Below, piece after piece: positions 38,616 through 47,520 of a stretch of 64,000 nucleotides of DNA. Source of the stretch: Burkholderiales bacterium (lineage in GTDB: Bacteria; Pseudomonadota; Gammaproteobacteria; Burkholderiales; Burkholderiaceae_F); assembly GCA_020248865.1 (NCBI GenBank), contig JADCGS010000031.1:1-64000 (forward strand), read 5' to 3'. The first letter of the stretch is position 1. The number at the start of each line of letters is the position of its first letter. The notes under the pieces were generated by a model that saw only the letters and a list, made by a program, of their open reading frames with translations, was not told the DNA's origin and searched no databases. The translations under genes were made by a program, and so were the position numbers.

Positions 38616-39305
38616 GTGAACACCCCCCATGAACCCCGGCTCGCACGCGTGGCGGCCGTCGTGGCCGACCCGGCGCGGTCACGGATGCTGGCCTACCTGA
38701 TGGCCGGTGAGTACGCCAGCGCCAGCGAGCTGGCGCGGGCTGCATCGGTCACGCCAGCCACGGCCAGCGGCCATCTGGGCAAGCTGCTGGATGCGAGGTT
38801 CGTGGTGTGCGAGCCCAGGGGCCGTCACAGGTACTACCGCCTGGCCGACGCCGAAGTCGCGCATGCGCTTGAGGCATTGGCCCTGGTTGCCGAGCGCGAC
38901 GCTCACGACGCCGCGTGGGCACATCCGCAAAGAGCTCGGCTGCGCCTGGCGCGATGCTGTTACGGCCACCTGGCAGGCCAGCTCGGGGTTGCGGTCTTCG
39001 ACGCCCTTCAACGGGGAGGACGCCTCGCATCGACCTCCAGCGGCTTCGAACTCACGGACTCGGGTCGGGCGTGGCTCGAACGGTTGGGGCTGATTCCCAG
39101 TCGGCCCAATAGCCGGCGTCGCTTCGCGTACCGCTGCCTCGACTGGTCCGAACGTCGCGACCACCTCGGTGGCCAACTGGCAGACGAGCTTTACCAACAC
39201 TTCACCAGCAAGGGCTGGCTGCGCCGCGCGTCCGGCAGGGCGGTTGAAGTGACGCCAAACGGTCAACAGGAGCTGCTGCCCCAATTGAACGACGATGCCG
39301 CCTGA
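38616..39305 (+). CDS. ArsR-family winged-helix regulator with C-terminal extension
   Basis: A 229-residue regulator. Residues 10-90 form an ArsR-type winged helix ('VADPARSRMLAYLMAGEYASASELARAASVTPATASGHLGKLLDARFVVCEPRGRHRYYRLAD' elements). The remaining 140 residues are a long extension with 'RLARCCYGHLAGQLGVAVFDALQRGG' and 'FAYRCLDWSERRDHLGGQLADEL', which carry Cys/His residues that could sense a metal or a redox signal. GTG start. It probably regulates the two-gene NIPSNAP/ABM unit just upstream, with which it seems cotranscribed. Confidence 0.85.
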   Translation: MNTPHEPRLARVAAVVADPARSRMLAYLMAGEYASASELARAASVTPATASGHLGKLLDARFVVCEPRGRHRYYRLADAEVAHALEALALVAERDAHDAAWAHPQRARLRLARCCYGHLAGQLGVAVFDALQRGGRLASTSSGFELTDSGRAWLERLGLIPSRPNSRRRFAYRCLDWSERRDHLGGQLADELYQHFTSKGWLRRASGRAVEVTPNGQQELLPQLNDDAA

Positions 39306-39628
39306 AACCGTACGTGTGGCTCTGCCGATGCACCTGTACCGCGATGCCAGTGCGTTGAAACGACTTGCTCGTCCGCTTTGAGGTTGCGCCTTGAGGGTCC
39401 GTTCATGGCTGTCAACGCTAGTTCCCGGGCTTTGCCGACAGCGGACCTTGGCCAGCCATGCCCACACATCGAAGGTCGACCTCCGGGCGCAGCCTCGTAC
39501 TCACACTGACGGCCATTAGGAGACAGTTGGTCAGAGCGACAGCAGCCGTTCGGCAGGTCGCTGGAATCCCCGCCCAACCTCGGATGTATTACTATGCGGT
39601 CGATCGGTAACACTCATGGAGAACGTGC
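39306..39628. other. Intergenic spacer before vapBC, no gene supported
   Basis: 323 bases of decayed-looking sequence. The last 40 bases hold the vapBC leader, with GGAGAA before the ATG at 39629 and a plausible AT-richer promoter zone around 39585-39605. Confidence 0.4.
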
Positions 39629-39877
39629 ATGACTACGACGCTGACCAGCAAGGGGCAGGTCACGATCCCCAAGCGCATCCGTGATGCGATGCATTTGGTG
39701 CCAGGAGCACCTGTTGAGTTCTCGGTGAACGCGGCCGGCGAAGTGGTTCTTCACCCAGCACGGCCCGCCGGAGGTGCGCGCAACCCGACCCGAGACCGCT
39801 TCGATGCGGTTCGGGGTCGAGCTGATGTGCCCTGGCGCACCGATGCATTGATGAAGCTGCTGCGCGCCGACGATTGA
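39629..39877 (+). CDS. vapB: AbrB/SpoVT-type antitoxin (VapB)
   Basis: An 82-residue antitoxin. Residues 1-45 are the swapped-hairpin AbrB DNA-binding fold ('TLTSKGQVTIPKRIRDAM', 'PGAPVEFSVNAAGEVVL'). The tail ('RADVPWRTDALMKLLRAD') would wrap the toxin. The complex would bind its own promoter. The stop overlaps vapC (TGATG). Confidence 0.9.
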   Translation: MTTTLTSKGQVTIPKRIRDAMHLVPGAPVEFSVNAAGEVVLHPARPAGGARNPTRDRFDAVRGRADVPWRTDALMKLLRADD

Positions 39878-40275
39878 TGTTGCTGGTCGATACCAACGTC
39901 CTGGTGGACGTATTGCAGAACGATCCGCAATGGGCCGACTGGTCCATCGCACAGTTGCGTGCCCAGGCCAAACTGCATGCCTTGGTCATCAACCCGGTCA
40001 TCTACGCCGAGATGTCATTGTCTTTCTCGACGCTTGAAGCACTCGACGACGTGGTGCTCACCATGGCGCTGGAACTGCGCGAGATTCCTCGGCCAGCCCT
40101 CTTCCTGGCAGCCAGGGCCTACGCGCAATACCGCCGGCGCGGCGGCAGCAAGGGGCAGGTGCTTCCCGACTTCTTCATCGGAGCCCATGCCGCCGTCGAG
40201 GATTGGCCTTTGCTGACTCGGGACGCCAGCCGTTTCAAGAGCTACTTCCCGACGCTTGATGTCATTGCCCCTTGA
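39877..40275 (+). CDS. vapC: PIN-domain toxin ribonuclease (VapC)
   Basis: A 132-residue PIN-domain nuclease with the acidic residues expected for magnesium: D5 in 'LLVDTNVL', E42 in 'INPVIYAEM', D93 in 'VLPDFFIGAHA' and D110 near 'LLTRDASRF'. VapC toxins cleave tRNA or rRNA and arrest translation. The ATG at 39877 is used because it overlaps the vapB stop; TTG at 39874 is the alternative. Likely intact. Confidence 0.9.
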   Translation: MLLVDTNVLVDVLQNDPQWADWSIAQLRAQAKLHALVINPVIYAEMSLSFSTLEALDDVVLTMALELREIPRPALFLAARAYAQYRRRGGSKGQVLPDFFIGAHAAVEDWPLLTRDASRFKSYFPTLDVIAP

Positions 40276-40615
40276 GACGGCTCCTGAGACGGCGCACAGG
40301 TTGTCGCACGAGTGTCTTCTTTAGGGTCGCTAACCAAGTGAATCCCATGGGTCGGCAGTGAGCCGTCGCGGTCGACGGAAGCTGTCGGTGGCCAAGTCAC
40401 CCGGATGAACCGACCGGAAGTCGCCGTCTTTTCGTCATCGTCCGGCAGGTGTTGAGGTAAACCCGTCTCTCGGCGGTGCGACCAGCGAAAGTCAGGTAAC
40501 GGTGCGAGCCGAAATTCGCCCGCGAAGTCTGGCCGACCGCAACCAGTCTCAAGCAGACACAGCTGTGTGCGGCCAGGCCAGCTCGGCATGCGGTCATGTG
40601 ATATCAACCCTCCCC
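40276..40615. other. Intergenic spacer closing the accessory patch
   Basis: 340 bases with no supported gene. GC bias and codon texture return to the chromosomal norm directly after it. Confidence 0.4.
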
Positions 40616-41458
40616 ATGGCTCCCATCGTCACTTACGGCCCCGCCCAAGCCGCCGTCCCCCTCGTCCTCGACTCACCCCACTCCGGCTTCACGTTCCCGG
40701 CCGACTTCAACGCCGCGGTCAGCGAGTTCGACCTGCGCGACGGCGAGGACTGCTTCGTCGACGAGCTGTACCTGCCGGCGACCGAGCTGGGGCTGCCGCT
40801 GCTGGCGGCGCAGTTTCCGCGCACCTACCTCGACCCCAACCGGCACGCCGGCGACATCGACCTCGATCTGGTGGAGGGCGGCCACTGGCCGCACGCGCAT
40901 GTGCCCAGCGGCAAGCACCGCATCGGCAAGGCGCTGATCTGGCGCACGCTCGACGATGGCCGCGCCATCTACGCGCGCAAGCTCGCGGTGGCAGAGATCG
41001 TCGGGCGCATCGAGCGCTGCCACGCGCCCTACCACCGCACGCTGGCGCAACTGCTCGATGCCGCGCACCGACGCTTCGGCCGGGTGTTCCACATCAACTG
41101 CCACTCGATGCCGCATGTCGGCGGCAAGATGGGCGAGGGCGGCGCAGGCCGCGCGCGCGCCGACTTCGTGCTCGGCGACCGCGACGGCAGCAGCTGCGCG
41201 CCCGCCTTTACCGCCGAGGTGGCGCGTGTGCTGCGCGGCCTCGGCTACTCGGTGGCGATCAACGATCCGTACAAGGGCGTGGAACTGGTGCGCGCCTACT
41301 CCAACCCGGCCGCCGGCCGCCACAGCCTGCAGCTGGAGATCAACAAGCGCCTGTACATGGACGAGGCCACACGCAGTAAGCACGCGGGCTTTGCGCGGCT
41401 GCAGGCCGACCTCATGACGCTGCTGCGCGAACTGCTCGCCTGGACCCGGCGGCCCTGA
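40616..41458 (+). CDS. N-formylglutamate amidohydrolase family protein
   Basis: A 280-residue hydrolase of the HutG/FGase family. 'LVLDSPHSGFTFP' at the N-terminus, 'DCFVDELY', 'YLDPNRHAGDIDLDLV' and 'FHINCHSMPHVG' near residue 160 carry the zinc-binding residues. It would release formate from N-formylglutamate or a related N-acyl amino acid. It lies alone, about 275 bases upstream of the hydrogenase operon on the same strand. No other histidine-degradation gene is nearby, so the substrate is open. Confidence 0.88.
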   Translation: MAPIVTYGPAQAAVPLVLDSPHSGFTFPADFNAAVSEFDLRDGEDCFVDELYLPATELGLPLLAAQFPRTYLDPNRHAGDIDLDLVEGGHWPHAHVPSGKHRIGKALIWRTLDDGRAIYARKLAVAEIVGRIERCHAPYHRTLAQLLDAAHRRFGRVFHINCHSMPHVGGKMGEGGAGRARADFVLGDRDGSSCAPAFTAEVARVLRGLGYSVAINDPYKGVELVRAYSNPAAGRHSLQLEINKRLYMDEATRSKHAGFARLQADLMTLLRELLAWTRRP

Positions 41459-41571
41459 GCGCTCCGCGCGGCCGGCGGCGCAGACCGCCGGCGTAGACGA
41501 CCCCGTTGCGTCGGGCCGGCGCGCGGCGCAGCGCGGCGTGGCATGACCGGCGTCAAACCGGCCCCTCCCGA

Positions 41572-41590
41572 TGTAACTGCCCTCGTTACA
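41572..41590 (+). promoter_or_regulatory. GTAAC dyad upstream of the hydrogenase small subunit gene
   Basis: TGTAACTGCCCTCGTTACA is a perfect six-base inverted repeat with a seven-base spacer, 145 bases before the hoxK start. GTAACT followed by a CCC-rich run recurs upstream of hoxM and of the nickel permease, which suggests a shared regulator. Confidence 0.5.
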
Positions 41591-41734
41591 CCCTGCGGCG
41601 CCATTTTCGGCTCCTGCGGCGCGCTGTTGATGGCCGTCAAGCGCAGCCGCGGCGCTACGGCGCAACCTTCGCCGCAGTACTGCAGACGTTGCGTCGGCAG
41701 CGAACACAGGCACCCCCCCGGGGAGAGGCAGGTC

Positions 41735-42838
41735 ATGATCGACACCTTCTATGGACTGATGCGCCGGCAAGGCATCACGCGCCGCAGCTTCCTCAAGTAC
41801 TGCAGCCTGACGGCGGCCTCGCTCGGCTTCGGGCCGGCCTACGCGCAGCAGATCGCCAGGGCGCTGGAAACCAAGCCGCGCATGCCGGTGGTCTGGCTGC
41901 ACGGACTGGAGTGCACCTGCTGCACCGAGTCGTTCATCCGCTCGGCGCACCCGCTGGCCAAGGACGTGATCCTGTCGATGATCTCGCTCGACTTCGACGA
42001 CACGATCATGGCCGCCGCCGGCGACCAGGCGATCGCCGCGCTCGAGGACACCATCACCAGGTACAAGGGCAACTACATCCTCGCGGTCGAAGGCAATCCG
42101 CCCCTGAACGAGGACGGCATGTTCTGCATGCCGCGCGGCAAGCCCTTCGTCGAGAAGCTCAAGCACGTGGCCAAGGACTGCAAGGCGATCGTTGCCTGGG
42201 GTTCCTGCGCCAGCTGGGGCTGCGTGCAGGCGGCCAAGCCCAACCCGACGCAGGCGGTGCCGATCGACAAGGTCATCTTCGACAAGCCGATCGTCAAGGT
42301 GCCCGGCTGCCCGCCGATCGCCGAGGTGATGAGCGCGGTGGTCACCTTCATCGCCGCCTTCGACCGCATTCCCGAGCTCGACCGCCAGGGCCGTCCGAAG
42401 ATGTTCTACAGCCAGCGCGTACACGACAAGTGCTATCGCCGGCCGCACTTCGACGCCGGCCAGTTCGTGGAGCAGTGGGACGACGCGGGTGCCCGCGCCG
42501 GCTACTGCCTCTACAAGGTCGGCTGCAAGGGACCGACCACCTACAACGCCTGCTCGTCCACGCGCTGGAACGAGAGCCTCAGCTTCCCGATCGGCTCGGG
42601 GCACGGCTGCTTCGGCTGCTCCGAGCCGGACTTCTGGGACAAGGGCTCGTTCTACGACCGCCTCACCAACATCAAGGCCTTCGGGGTGGAGGCCAATGCC
42701 GACCAGGTCGGCGCCGTGGTGGGCGGCCTGGCGGGTGCGGCGATCGTCGCGCACGCCGCGGTCGGCGCGATCCAGCGCGCCGCCACCCGCAGCAAGACCA
42801 ACGCCGTGGCACCGACCACGCAGGCAGGGGGGGAGTAA
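41735..42838 (+). CDS. hoxK: Oxygen-tolerant [NiFe]-hydrogenase small subunit precursor
   Basis: A 367-residue Fe-S subunit of the membrane-bound uptake hydrogenase. A twin-arginine signal ('RRSFLK', about residue 16) exports the folded heterodimer. Cysteines 60, 62, 63, 158, 163 and 192 match E. coli Hyd-1 mature Cys 17, 19, 20, 115, 120 and 149 at a constant offset of 43. They include the two extra cysteines of the oxygen-tolerant [4Fe-3S] proximal cluster. Medial and distal cluster ligands follow ('[14 protein letters not shown]', '[11 protein letters not shown]', '[14 protein letters not shown]'). A C-terminal helix ('[19 protein letters not shown]') anchors it to the membrane. ATG at 41735 after GGGAGAG; hoxG follows after three bases. 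Confidence 0.96.
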   Translation: MIDTFYGLMRRQGITRRSFLKYCSLTAASLGFGPAYAQQIARALETKPRMPVVWLHGLECTCCTESFIRSAHPLAKDVILSMISLDFDDTIMAAAGDQAIAALEDTITRYKGNYILAVEGNPPLNEDGMFCMPRGKPFVEKLKHVAKDCKAIVAWGSCASWGCVQAAKPNPTQAVPIDKVIFDKPIVKVPGCPPIAEVMSAVVTFIAAFDRIPELDRQGRPKMFYSQRVHDKCYRRPHFDAGQFVEQWDDAGARAGYCLYKVGCKGPTTYNACSSTRWNESLSFPIGSGHGCFGCSEPDFWDKGSFYDRLTNIKAFGVEANADQVGAVVGGLAGAAIVAHAAVGAIQRAATRSKTNAVAPTTQAGGE

Positions 42839-42841
42839 GCC

Positions 42842-44635
42842 ATGAGCGTCATCGAGACCCAAGGTTTCAGGCTCGACAACAGCGGCAAGCGGGTCGTGGT
42901 CGACCCGATCACCCGCATCGAGGGCCATCTGCGCGTCGAGGTCAACCTCGACAAGGACAACGTCATCCGCAACGCGGTCAGCACCGGCACCATGTGGCGC
43001 GGGCTGGAGGTCATCCTCCAGGGCCGCGATCCGCGCGACGCCTGGGCCTTCGTCGAGCGCATCTGCGGCGTCTGCACCGGCACGCATGCGCTGGCCAGCG
43101 TGCGCGCAGTCGAGGACGCGCTGAACATCAAGATCCCCGACACCGCGAACATCGTGCGCAACCTGATGCACGCCACGCTGTACGCGCATGACCACCTGGT
43201 TCACTTCTATCACCTGCACGCGCTCGACTGGGTCGACGTCGTCAGCGCGCTGAAGGCCGATCCGAAGCGCACCAGCGAGCTGGCGCAGTCGATCAGCAGC
43301 TGGCCGATGAGCTCGCCCGGCTACTACCGCGACCTGCAGAACCGGCTGAAGAAGTTCGTCGAGAGCGGCCAGCTCGGCCCCTTCAAGAACGGCTACTGGG
43401 GCCACCCGGCGTACAAGCTGCCGGCCGAGGCCAACCTGATGGCGGTGGGCCACTACCTGGAGGCGCTGGACTTCCAGAAGGAGATCGTCAAGGTCCAGAC
43501 CATCTTCGGCGGCAAGAACCCGCACCCGAACTGGCTGGTGGGCGGCGTGCCCTGCTCGTTCAACCTCGACGGCGTCGGCGCCGTGGGCGCGATCAACATG
43601 GAGCGCCTGAATCTGGTGGCCAAGGTGATCGACGACACCATCGCCTTCATCGACCAGGTCTACGTGCCCGACCTGCTGGCGATCGCCTCGTTCTACAAGG
43701 ACTGGGGCGCCATCGGCGGCGGCATCAGCTCGCAGAATCTCCTGTGCTACGGCGAGTTCCCGGACATCGCCAACGACGACAGCAACAAGAGCCTGCTGAT
43801 GCCGCGGGGCGCCATCTTGGGCGGCAACCTGAAGGAGATCCACCCGGTCAGCCTGAAGGACGTCAACCTGATCCAGGAGCACGTCAACCACAGTTGGTAC
43901 AAGTACGCCGACGAGACCAAGGGCCTGCACCCCTGGGACGGCGTGACCGAGCCCAGCTTCGTGCTCGGCAAGGGCACCAAGGGCACCAAGACCGACATCA
44001 AGAATCTCGACGAGAGCGCCAAGTACAGCTGGGTCAAGTCGCCGCGTTTCAAGGGTCAGCCGATGGAAGTCGGCCCGCTGGCGCGCTACGTCATGTACTA
44101 CGCGATGGGAGTTCCCGAGTTCAAGGAGCCCGTCGACATGGTGCTCAAGAAGCTCGACGTGCCGGTGCAGGCGCTGTTCTCCACCCTCGGCCGCACGGCC
44201 GCGCGCGGGCTGGAGGCTTCGTGGTCGGCGCACAAGATGAAGTACTTCTTCGACAAGCTGATGACCAACCTGAAGAACGGCAACCGGTCGACCGCCAACG
44301 TCGACAGCTGGGAGCCGCGCACCTGGCCGGCCGAGGCCCGGGGTGCCGGCTACTGCGAGGCGCCGCGCGGCGCGCTGGGGCACTGGATCAAGATCCGCAA
44401 CACCAAGATCGACAACTACCAGTGCATCGTGCCCACGACCTGGAACGCCGGCCCGCGCGACGCCAAGAACCAGATCGGCGCCTACGAGGCGAGCCTGATG
44501 AACACCAAGGTGGCCAAGGCCGACGAGCCGCTGGAGATCATCCGCACGATCCACAGCTTCGACCCCTGCCTGGCCTGCGCGACCCACGTGATCTCGCCGG
44601 AGGGCGAGGAAATCACGCGCGTCACGGTGCGCTGA
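42842..44635 (+). CDS. hoxG: [NiFe]-hydrogenase large subunit
   Basis: A 597-residue catalytic subunit that oxidises H2 in the periplasm. Ni-Fe ligands are C75 and C78 in '[10 protein letters not shown]' and C576 and C579 in 'DPCLACATH', the same spacing as in Hyd-1-type enzymes. The last 15 residues after H582 ([15 protein letters not shown]) are the peptide removed by the HoxM protease after nickel insertion. It is exported in complex with the small subunit. It belongs to group 1d by its partner and operon. Full length, no abnormality seen. Confidence 0.96.
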   Translation: MSVIETQGFRLDNSGKRVVVDPITRIEGHLRVEVNLDKDNVIRNAVSTGTMWRGLEVILQGRDPRDAWAFVERICGVCTGTHALASVRAVEDALNIKIPDTANIVRNLMHATLYAHDHLVHFYHLHALDWVDVVSALKADPKRTSELAQSISSWPMSSPGYYRDLQNRLKKFVESGQLGPFKNGYWGHPAYKLPAEANLMAVGHYLEALDFQKEIVKVQTIFGGKNPHPNWLVGGVPCSFNLDGVGAVGAINMERLNLVAKVIDDTIAFIDQVYVPDLLAIASFYKDWGAIGGGISSQNLLCYGEFPDIANDDSNKSLLMPRGAILGGNLKEIHPVSLKDVNLIQEHVNHSWYKYADETKGLHPWDGVTEPSFVLGKGTKGTKTDIKNLDESAKYSWVKSPRFKGQPMEVGPLARYVMYYAMGVPEFKEPVDMVLKKLDVPVQALFSTLGRTAARGLEASWSAHKMKYFFDKLMTNLKNGNRSTANVDSWEPRTWPAEARGAGYCEAPRGALGHWIKIRNTKIDNYQCIVPTTWNAGPRDAKNQIGAYEASLMNTKVAKADEPLEIIRTIHSFDPCLACATHVISPEGEEITRVTVR

Positions 44636-44648
44636 GACGGAGAAGGCG

Positions 44649-45338
44649 ATGGCAGCGGTCTCTCATGACAACCCCCACGCGGTCTACGTGTGGGAAGCCC
44701 CGGTGCGGCTGTGGCACTGGGTGATGATGTTCGCGATGTTCGTGCTGATCGGCACGGGATTCCTGATCGGGGTCCCGCCGCCGAGCATCGGCGGCGAGGC
44801 GACCTTCAATTTCTGGTTCGGCTACATCCGCTTCCTGCACTTCGCGGCGGGCTACGTCTTCGCGATCATGTTCGTGGTGCGGGTCTACTGGGCCTTCGTC
44901 GGCAACAAGTACGCGCGCGAGATCTTCATCGTGCCGTACTCGCTCGTCACGGCCAAGTTCTGGAAGGGCCTGTTCAACGACGTGGTCTTCTACCTCTACA
45001 TCACCAAGGAGCCCGGCAGCTACGAGGGTCACAACCCGCTGGCGGCCGTGGCGATGTTCTTCATGTACGTGCTCGGGACGGTGTGGATGATCCTGTCGGG
45101 CTTCGCGCTGTACGGCGAGGGCACCGGCATGCAGACCTGGCAGTACCAGTGGTTCACCTCATGGCTGCAGCCGCTGGTGGGCGACAGCCAGGCGCTGCAC
45201 ACCTGGCACCGCTTCGGCATGTGGTACCTCATCATCTTCTCGATGTTCCACATGTACATGGTGGTGCGGCAGGACGTGTTCACGCGCGAGACGATCATCA
45301 GCACGATGATCAACGGCTGGCGGGTGCCCAAGCCTTGA
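44649..45338 (+). CDS. hoxZ: Hydrogenase cytochrome b subunit (HoxZ/HyaC)
   Basis: A 229-residue di-haem cytochrome b with four helices. Candidate haem ligands lie in 'RLWHWVMMF', 'RFLHFAAGY' and 'HTWHRFGMWYLIIFSMFHMYM'. It passes electrons from the distal Fe-S cluster to quinone. It follows the large subunit by 13 bases. Confidence 0.94.
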   Translation: MAAVSHDNPHAVYVWEAPVRLWHWVMMFAMFVLIGTGFLIGVPPPSIGGEATFNFWFGYIRFLHFAAGYVFAIMFVVRVYWAFVGNKYAREIFIVPYSLVTAKFWKGLFNDVVFYLYITKEPGSYEGHNPLAAVAMFFMYVLGTVWMILSGFALYGEGTGMQTWQYQWFTSWLQPLVGDSQALHTWHRFGMWYLIIFSMFHMYMVVRQDVFTRETIISTMINGWRVPKP

Positions 45339-45358
45339 GGACTTCCGAGGGAGGGGTC

Positions 45359-45763
45359 GTGTACGACGCGACGATCATGATGGCCAAGGCGGTCGCGCGA
45401 ACGGCACGCAGGCGGCTCGGCGGCGTGATGCCCCTGACGGGCGCGGCCGCCGGCCCGCGCCTGGCGGCACGGCGCGCGCCGCCACAACCGGGACACTTCC
45501 TGGAAACCCGCTTTCTCAAGCCGCTGGGGATTACCCAGCAGGCGCTGGCCGACCTGCTTGGTGTGTCGCGCCGGCGCGTGAACGAGCTGATCCGCGGGCA
45601 CCGCAGCATCACCGCCGACACGGCGGTGCGGCTTGCCATTTTCTTCGGCAACGAGGCGAGCTTCTGGATGCAGTTGCAGACCGACTGGGACCTGCACAAC
45701 GCCGAGCTGGCGCTGCGCGGCCGCGACGCCGGCATGGCCCCGCGGCGGCGCAAGGACCGCTGA
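45359..45763 (+). CDS. higA: HigA-type XRE antitoxin, orphan within the hydrogenase operon
   Basis: A 134-residue protein with the HigA-family helix-turn-helix: 'PGHFLETRFLKPLGITQQALADLLGVSRRRVNELIRGHRSITADTAVRLAIFFGNEASFWMQLQ' elements at about 42-105. GTG start after GGGAGG; in-frame ATGs at 45377 and 45380 are alternatives. It is 20 bases after hoxZ and before a strong terminator, so it is read with the structural genes. No HigB/RelE toxin gene is next to it. As an orphan it may act as an ordinary repressor, possibly of the hydrogenase promoter. Confidence 0.82.
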   Translation: MYDATIMMAKAVARTARRRLGGVMPLTGAAAGPRLAARRAPPQPGHFLETRFLKPLGITQQALADLLGVSRRRVNELIRGHRSITADTAVRLAIFFGNEASFWMQLQTDWDLHNAELALRGRDAGMAPRRRKDR

Positions 45764-45803
45764 CGCCGCAGCCGCCCCGCCGCGCACCCGCCTTGTCCGC
45801 GCG

Positions 45804-45828
45804 AGCCGGCCATGCCGGCTTTTTCTTT
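45804..45828 (+). terminator. Intrinsic terminator after the higA-like gene
   Basis: AGCCGGC (45804-45810) pairs with GCCGGCT (45814-45820) around the loop CAT and runs into TTTTCTTT. This is the clearest rho-independent terminator in the window. It splits the locus into a structural unit and an accessory unit. Confidence 0.88.
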
Positions 45829-45895
45829 GCCAGTTCGAGCCACGGCGTTCATCGTTGCGGCGGCTGGGCTGCGGTTGACTCCAGTCAAGCCGCGC

Positions 45896-45949
45896 TGTAA
45901 CCAACCACGTAACTTCCCTGTCCATCGGCTGTACCTGAACCCGTAACAC
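45896..45949 (+). promoter_or_regulatory. GTAAC cluster upstream of hoxM
   Basis: Three direct copies of GTAAC start at 45897, 45909 and 45943, the second followed by TTCCCT. They sit between the terminator and the hoxM start, where a new promoter is expected. The pattern resembles the sites before hoxK and before the nickel permease gene. Confidence 0.45.
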
Positions 45950-46005
45950 CCGGGTGCGGCCATCGAGCCGGCCGGCCAAGTACCGGCGGCGAGGAGGGCA
46001 GGCCA

Positions 46006-46665
46006 TTGCAAGCGGTCAACGTTCAACCGGCGCGGCGCGCGCTGGTGCTGGGTATCGGCAACGTGCTGTGGGCCGACGAGGGCTTCGGCGTGCGCGCCGT
46101 GGAGGCGCTGCACGAGGCCTGGGCGCTGCCAGGCGACGTGACGCTGATGGACGGCGGCACGCAGGGCCTCGTCCTGCTGTCGGAAGTCACCGCGCACTCC
46201 CATGTGCTGGTGTTCGACGCCGTCGACTTCGGCGATGCGCCGGCCGCCTTGCGCGTGCTGCGCGATCGCGAGGTGCCCGCCTGGGCCGGCGCCAAGATGA
46301 GCCTGCACCAGCAGAGCTTCATGGAGCTGCTGGCCATCGCCGACGTGCAGGACCGCTTTCCGCCGCACCTGACCCTGGTCGGCGTGCAGCCCGAGCGGCT
46401 GATGGACTTCGGCGGCAGCCTGAGCGCCTCGGTGCGCGCGCGCCTGCCGCAGGCGCTGGAGGCCGGTATCGGGCAGTTGCGCGAGTGGGGCTTTGCCCCG
46501 GTGGCTCGCAGCGTGCCGCCGGCCGAGCGGCTGAACGACCGCTCGATCGCGCTGGCCGACTACGAGCAGGGCCGGCCGAGCGAGCAGGCCGCCTGCCGCA
46601 TCGGCGACGCGCGCTTCCTCAACATCCGTCACGCCATCGAAAACGGCGCACCGGGAGCGGCCTGA
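46006..46665 (+). CDS. hoxM: Hydrogenase maturation endopeptidase (HoxM/HyaD)
   Basis: A 219-residue protease that removes the C-terminal peptide of the large subunit. Nickel-sensing residues are present: 'GIGNVLWADEGFG' with E at about 25, D in 'LVFDAVDFG', and H in 'KMSLHQQSF'. The TTG start at 46006 follows GAGGAGGG by seven bases. Its stop overlaps the hoxL ATG (TGATG). It opens the second transcription unit of the locus. Confidence 0.92.
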   Translation: MQAVNVQPARRALVLGIGNVLWADEGFGVRAVEALHEAWALPGDVTLMDGGTQGLVLLSEVTAHSHVLVFDAVDFGDAPAALRVLRDREVPAWAGAKMSLHQQSFMELLAIADVQDRFPPHLTLVGVQPERLMDFGGSLSASVRARLPQALEAGIGQLREWGFAPVARSVPPAERLNDRSIALADYEQGRPSEQAACRIGDARFLNIRHAIENGAPGAA

Positions 46666-46991
46666 TGTGCGTCGGCGTGCCGCTGCAGGTCCAAGCGCTG
46701 GACGAGGGCGGCGAGTTCGCCTGGTGCGCCGACGGCGCCCGGCGCGAGCACCTGGACCTGCGCCTGGTCGGCACCCAGCCGCCCGGCACCTGGGTGCTCG
46801 GTTTTCAGGGCGCAGCCCGACGGGTGCTCGACGCCGCCGAGGCCGCCCAGATCCGCAGCGCGCTCATGGCGCTGCAGGCTGCGCTGGACGGTCGCTCGGA
46901 GAGCATCGACGCGCTGTTTGCCGACCTCACGCAGCGTGAGCCGCAACTGCCCGCGCATCTGCAACCGCAGTCCACCGGCGCGCCGCACTGA
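46665..46991 (+). CDS. hoxL: HypC/HupF-family chaperone HoxL
   Basis: A 108-residue HypC-type chaperone beginning with the essential M-C-V-G-V-P motif, whose Cys2 holds the Fe(CN)2CO group in this family. In R. eutropha HoxL is the chaperone specific to the membrane-bound enzyme, needed for HoxG under air. The mature C-terminal half is longer than in HypC. Confidence 0.9.
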   Translation: MCVGVPLQVQALDEGGEFAWCADGARREHLDLRLVGTQPPGTWVLGFQGAARRVLDAAEAAQIRSALMALQAALDGRSESIDALFADLTQREPQLPAHLQPQSTGAPH

Positions 46992-47029
46992 AGCGCTCGC
47001 CCGCGCCGCCCGCCACAGGAGACCCGCGC

Positions 47030-47509
47030 ATGACGATCGAACTGGCCACCACCGCCGCCGCCAACCAGCTGCCGCCCACCCATCCGCTGATCGAGCGGCT
47101 GTGCGCCGAGACCGGCGCGCCGCTGCTCGACGCCGGCAGCTTCGACGACTGGGCCCGCGCCGGCGGCCGCGCGCTCGCGGTGTTCACCGAAGACCCGGCG
47201 CAGTACCGCGAGACGCTCGACCTGGCCGTCATCGTGCCCGAACTGGCGCTGGCCTTTCCGCAGCGCTTTCGCACCGGCGTGCTGCTGCAGCAGGCGGCCC
47301 GCGCGATCGCGCCGCGCTATGGCTTCAAGCGCTGGCCTGCGGTGGTCCTGCTGGCCGACGGCCAGTACGTCGGCGCCATCGACGGTCTGCGCGACTGGCA
47401 GGACTATGTCGACGAGCTGGCCCGTCTGCTCGCAGCCGCGCCCACCCGCGCCCCCAGCGTCGGCATTCCGGTCAATGCCGCGGCTTCCTCCACCTCGCAC
47501 TGCCACTAG
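47030..47509 (+). CDS. hoxO: Thioredoxin-fold chaperone HoxO/HyaE
   Basis: A 159-residue protein with a thioredoxin-like fold but no C-x-x-C ('RALAVFTEDPAQYRETLDLAVIVPELALAFP', 'RYGFKRWPAVVLLADGQYVGAIDGLRDW' elements). HoxO/HyaE proteins escort the Tat-targeted small subunit and hold back its export until maturation. Its His-containing tail ends in 'SHCH'. Confidence 0.9.
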   Translation: MTIELATTAAANQLPPTHPLIERLCAETGAPLLDAGSFDDWARAGGRALAVFTEDPAQYRETLDLAVIVPELALAFPQRFRTGVLLQQAARAIAPRYGFKRWPAVVLLADGQYVGAIDGLRDWQDYVDELARLLAAAPTRAPSVGIPVNAAASSTSHCH

Positions 47510-47520
47510 GAAGACACGCC

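Noticed and set aside
41459..41734. Sigma-54 promoter for the hydrogenase operon
   Set aside because: TGGCAT at about 41539 resembles a -24 element, but the GC expected at the -12 position and spacing is missing.
40673..44587. A 1,304-codon open frame on the minus strand opposite the hydrogenase structural genes
   Set aside because: It is the antisense shadow of well-supported genes in GC-rich DNA: translation is Arg/Val/Asp/His-rich without any motif, and it crosses several gene boundaries.
45339..46005. A complete HigBA toxin-antitoxin pair
   Set aside because: Only the HigA-like protein is encoded; neither side holds a RelE/HigB-like frame.
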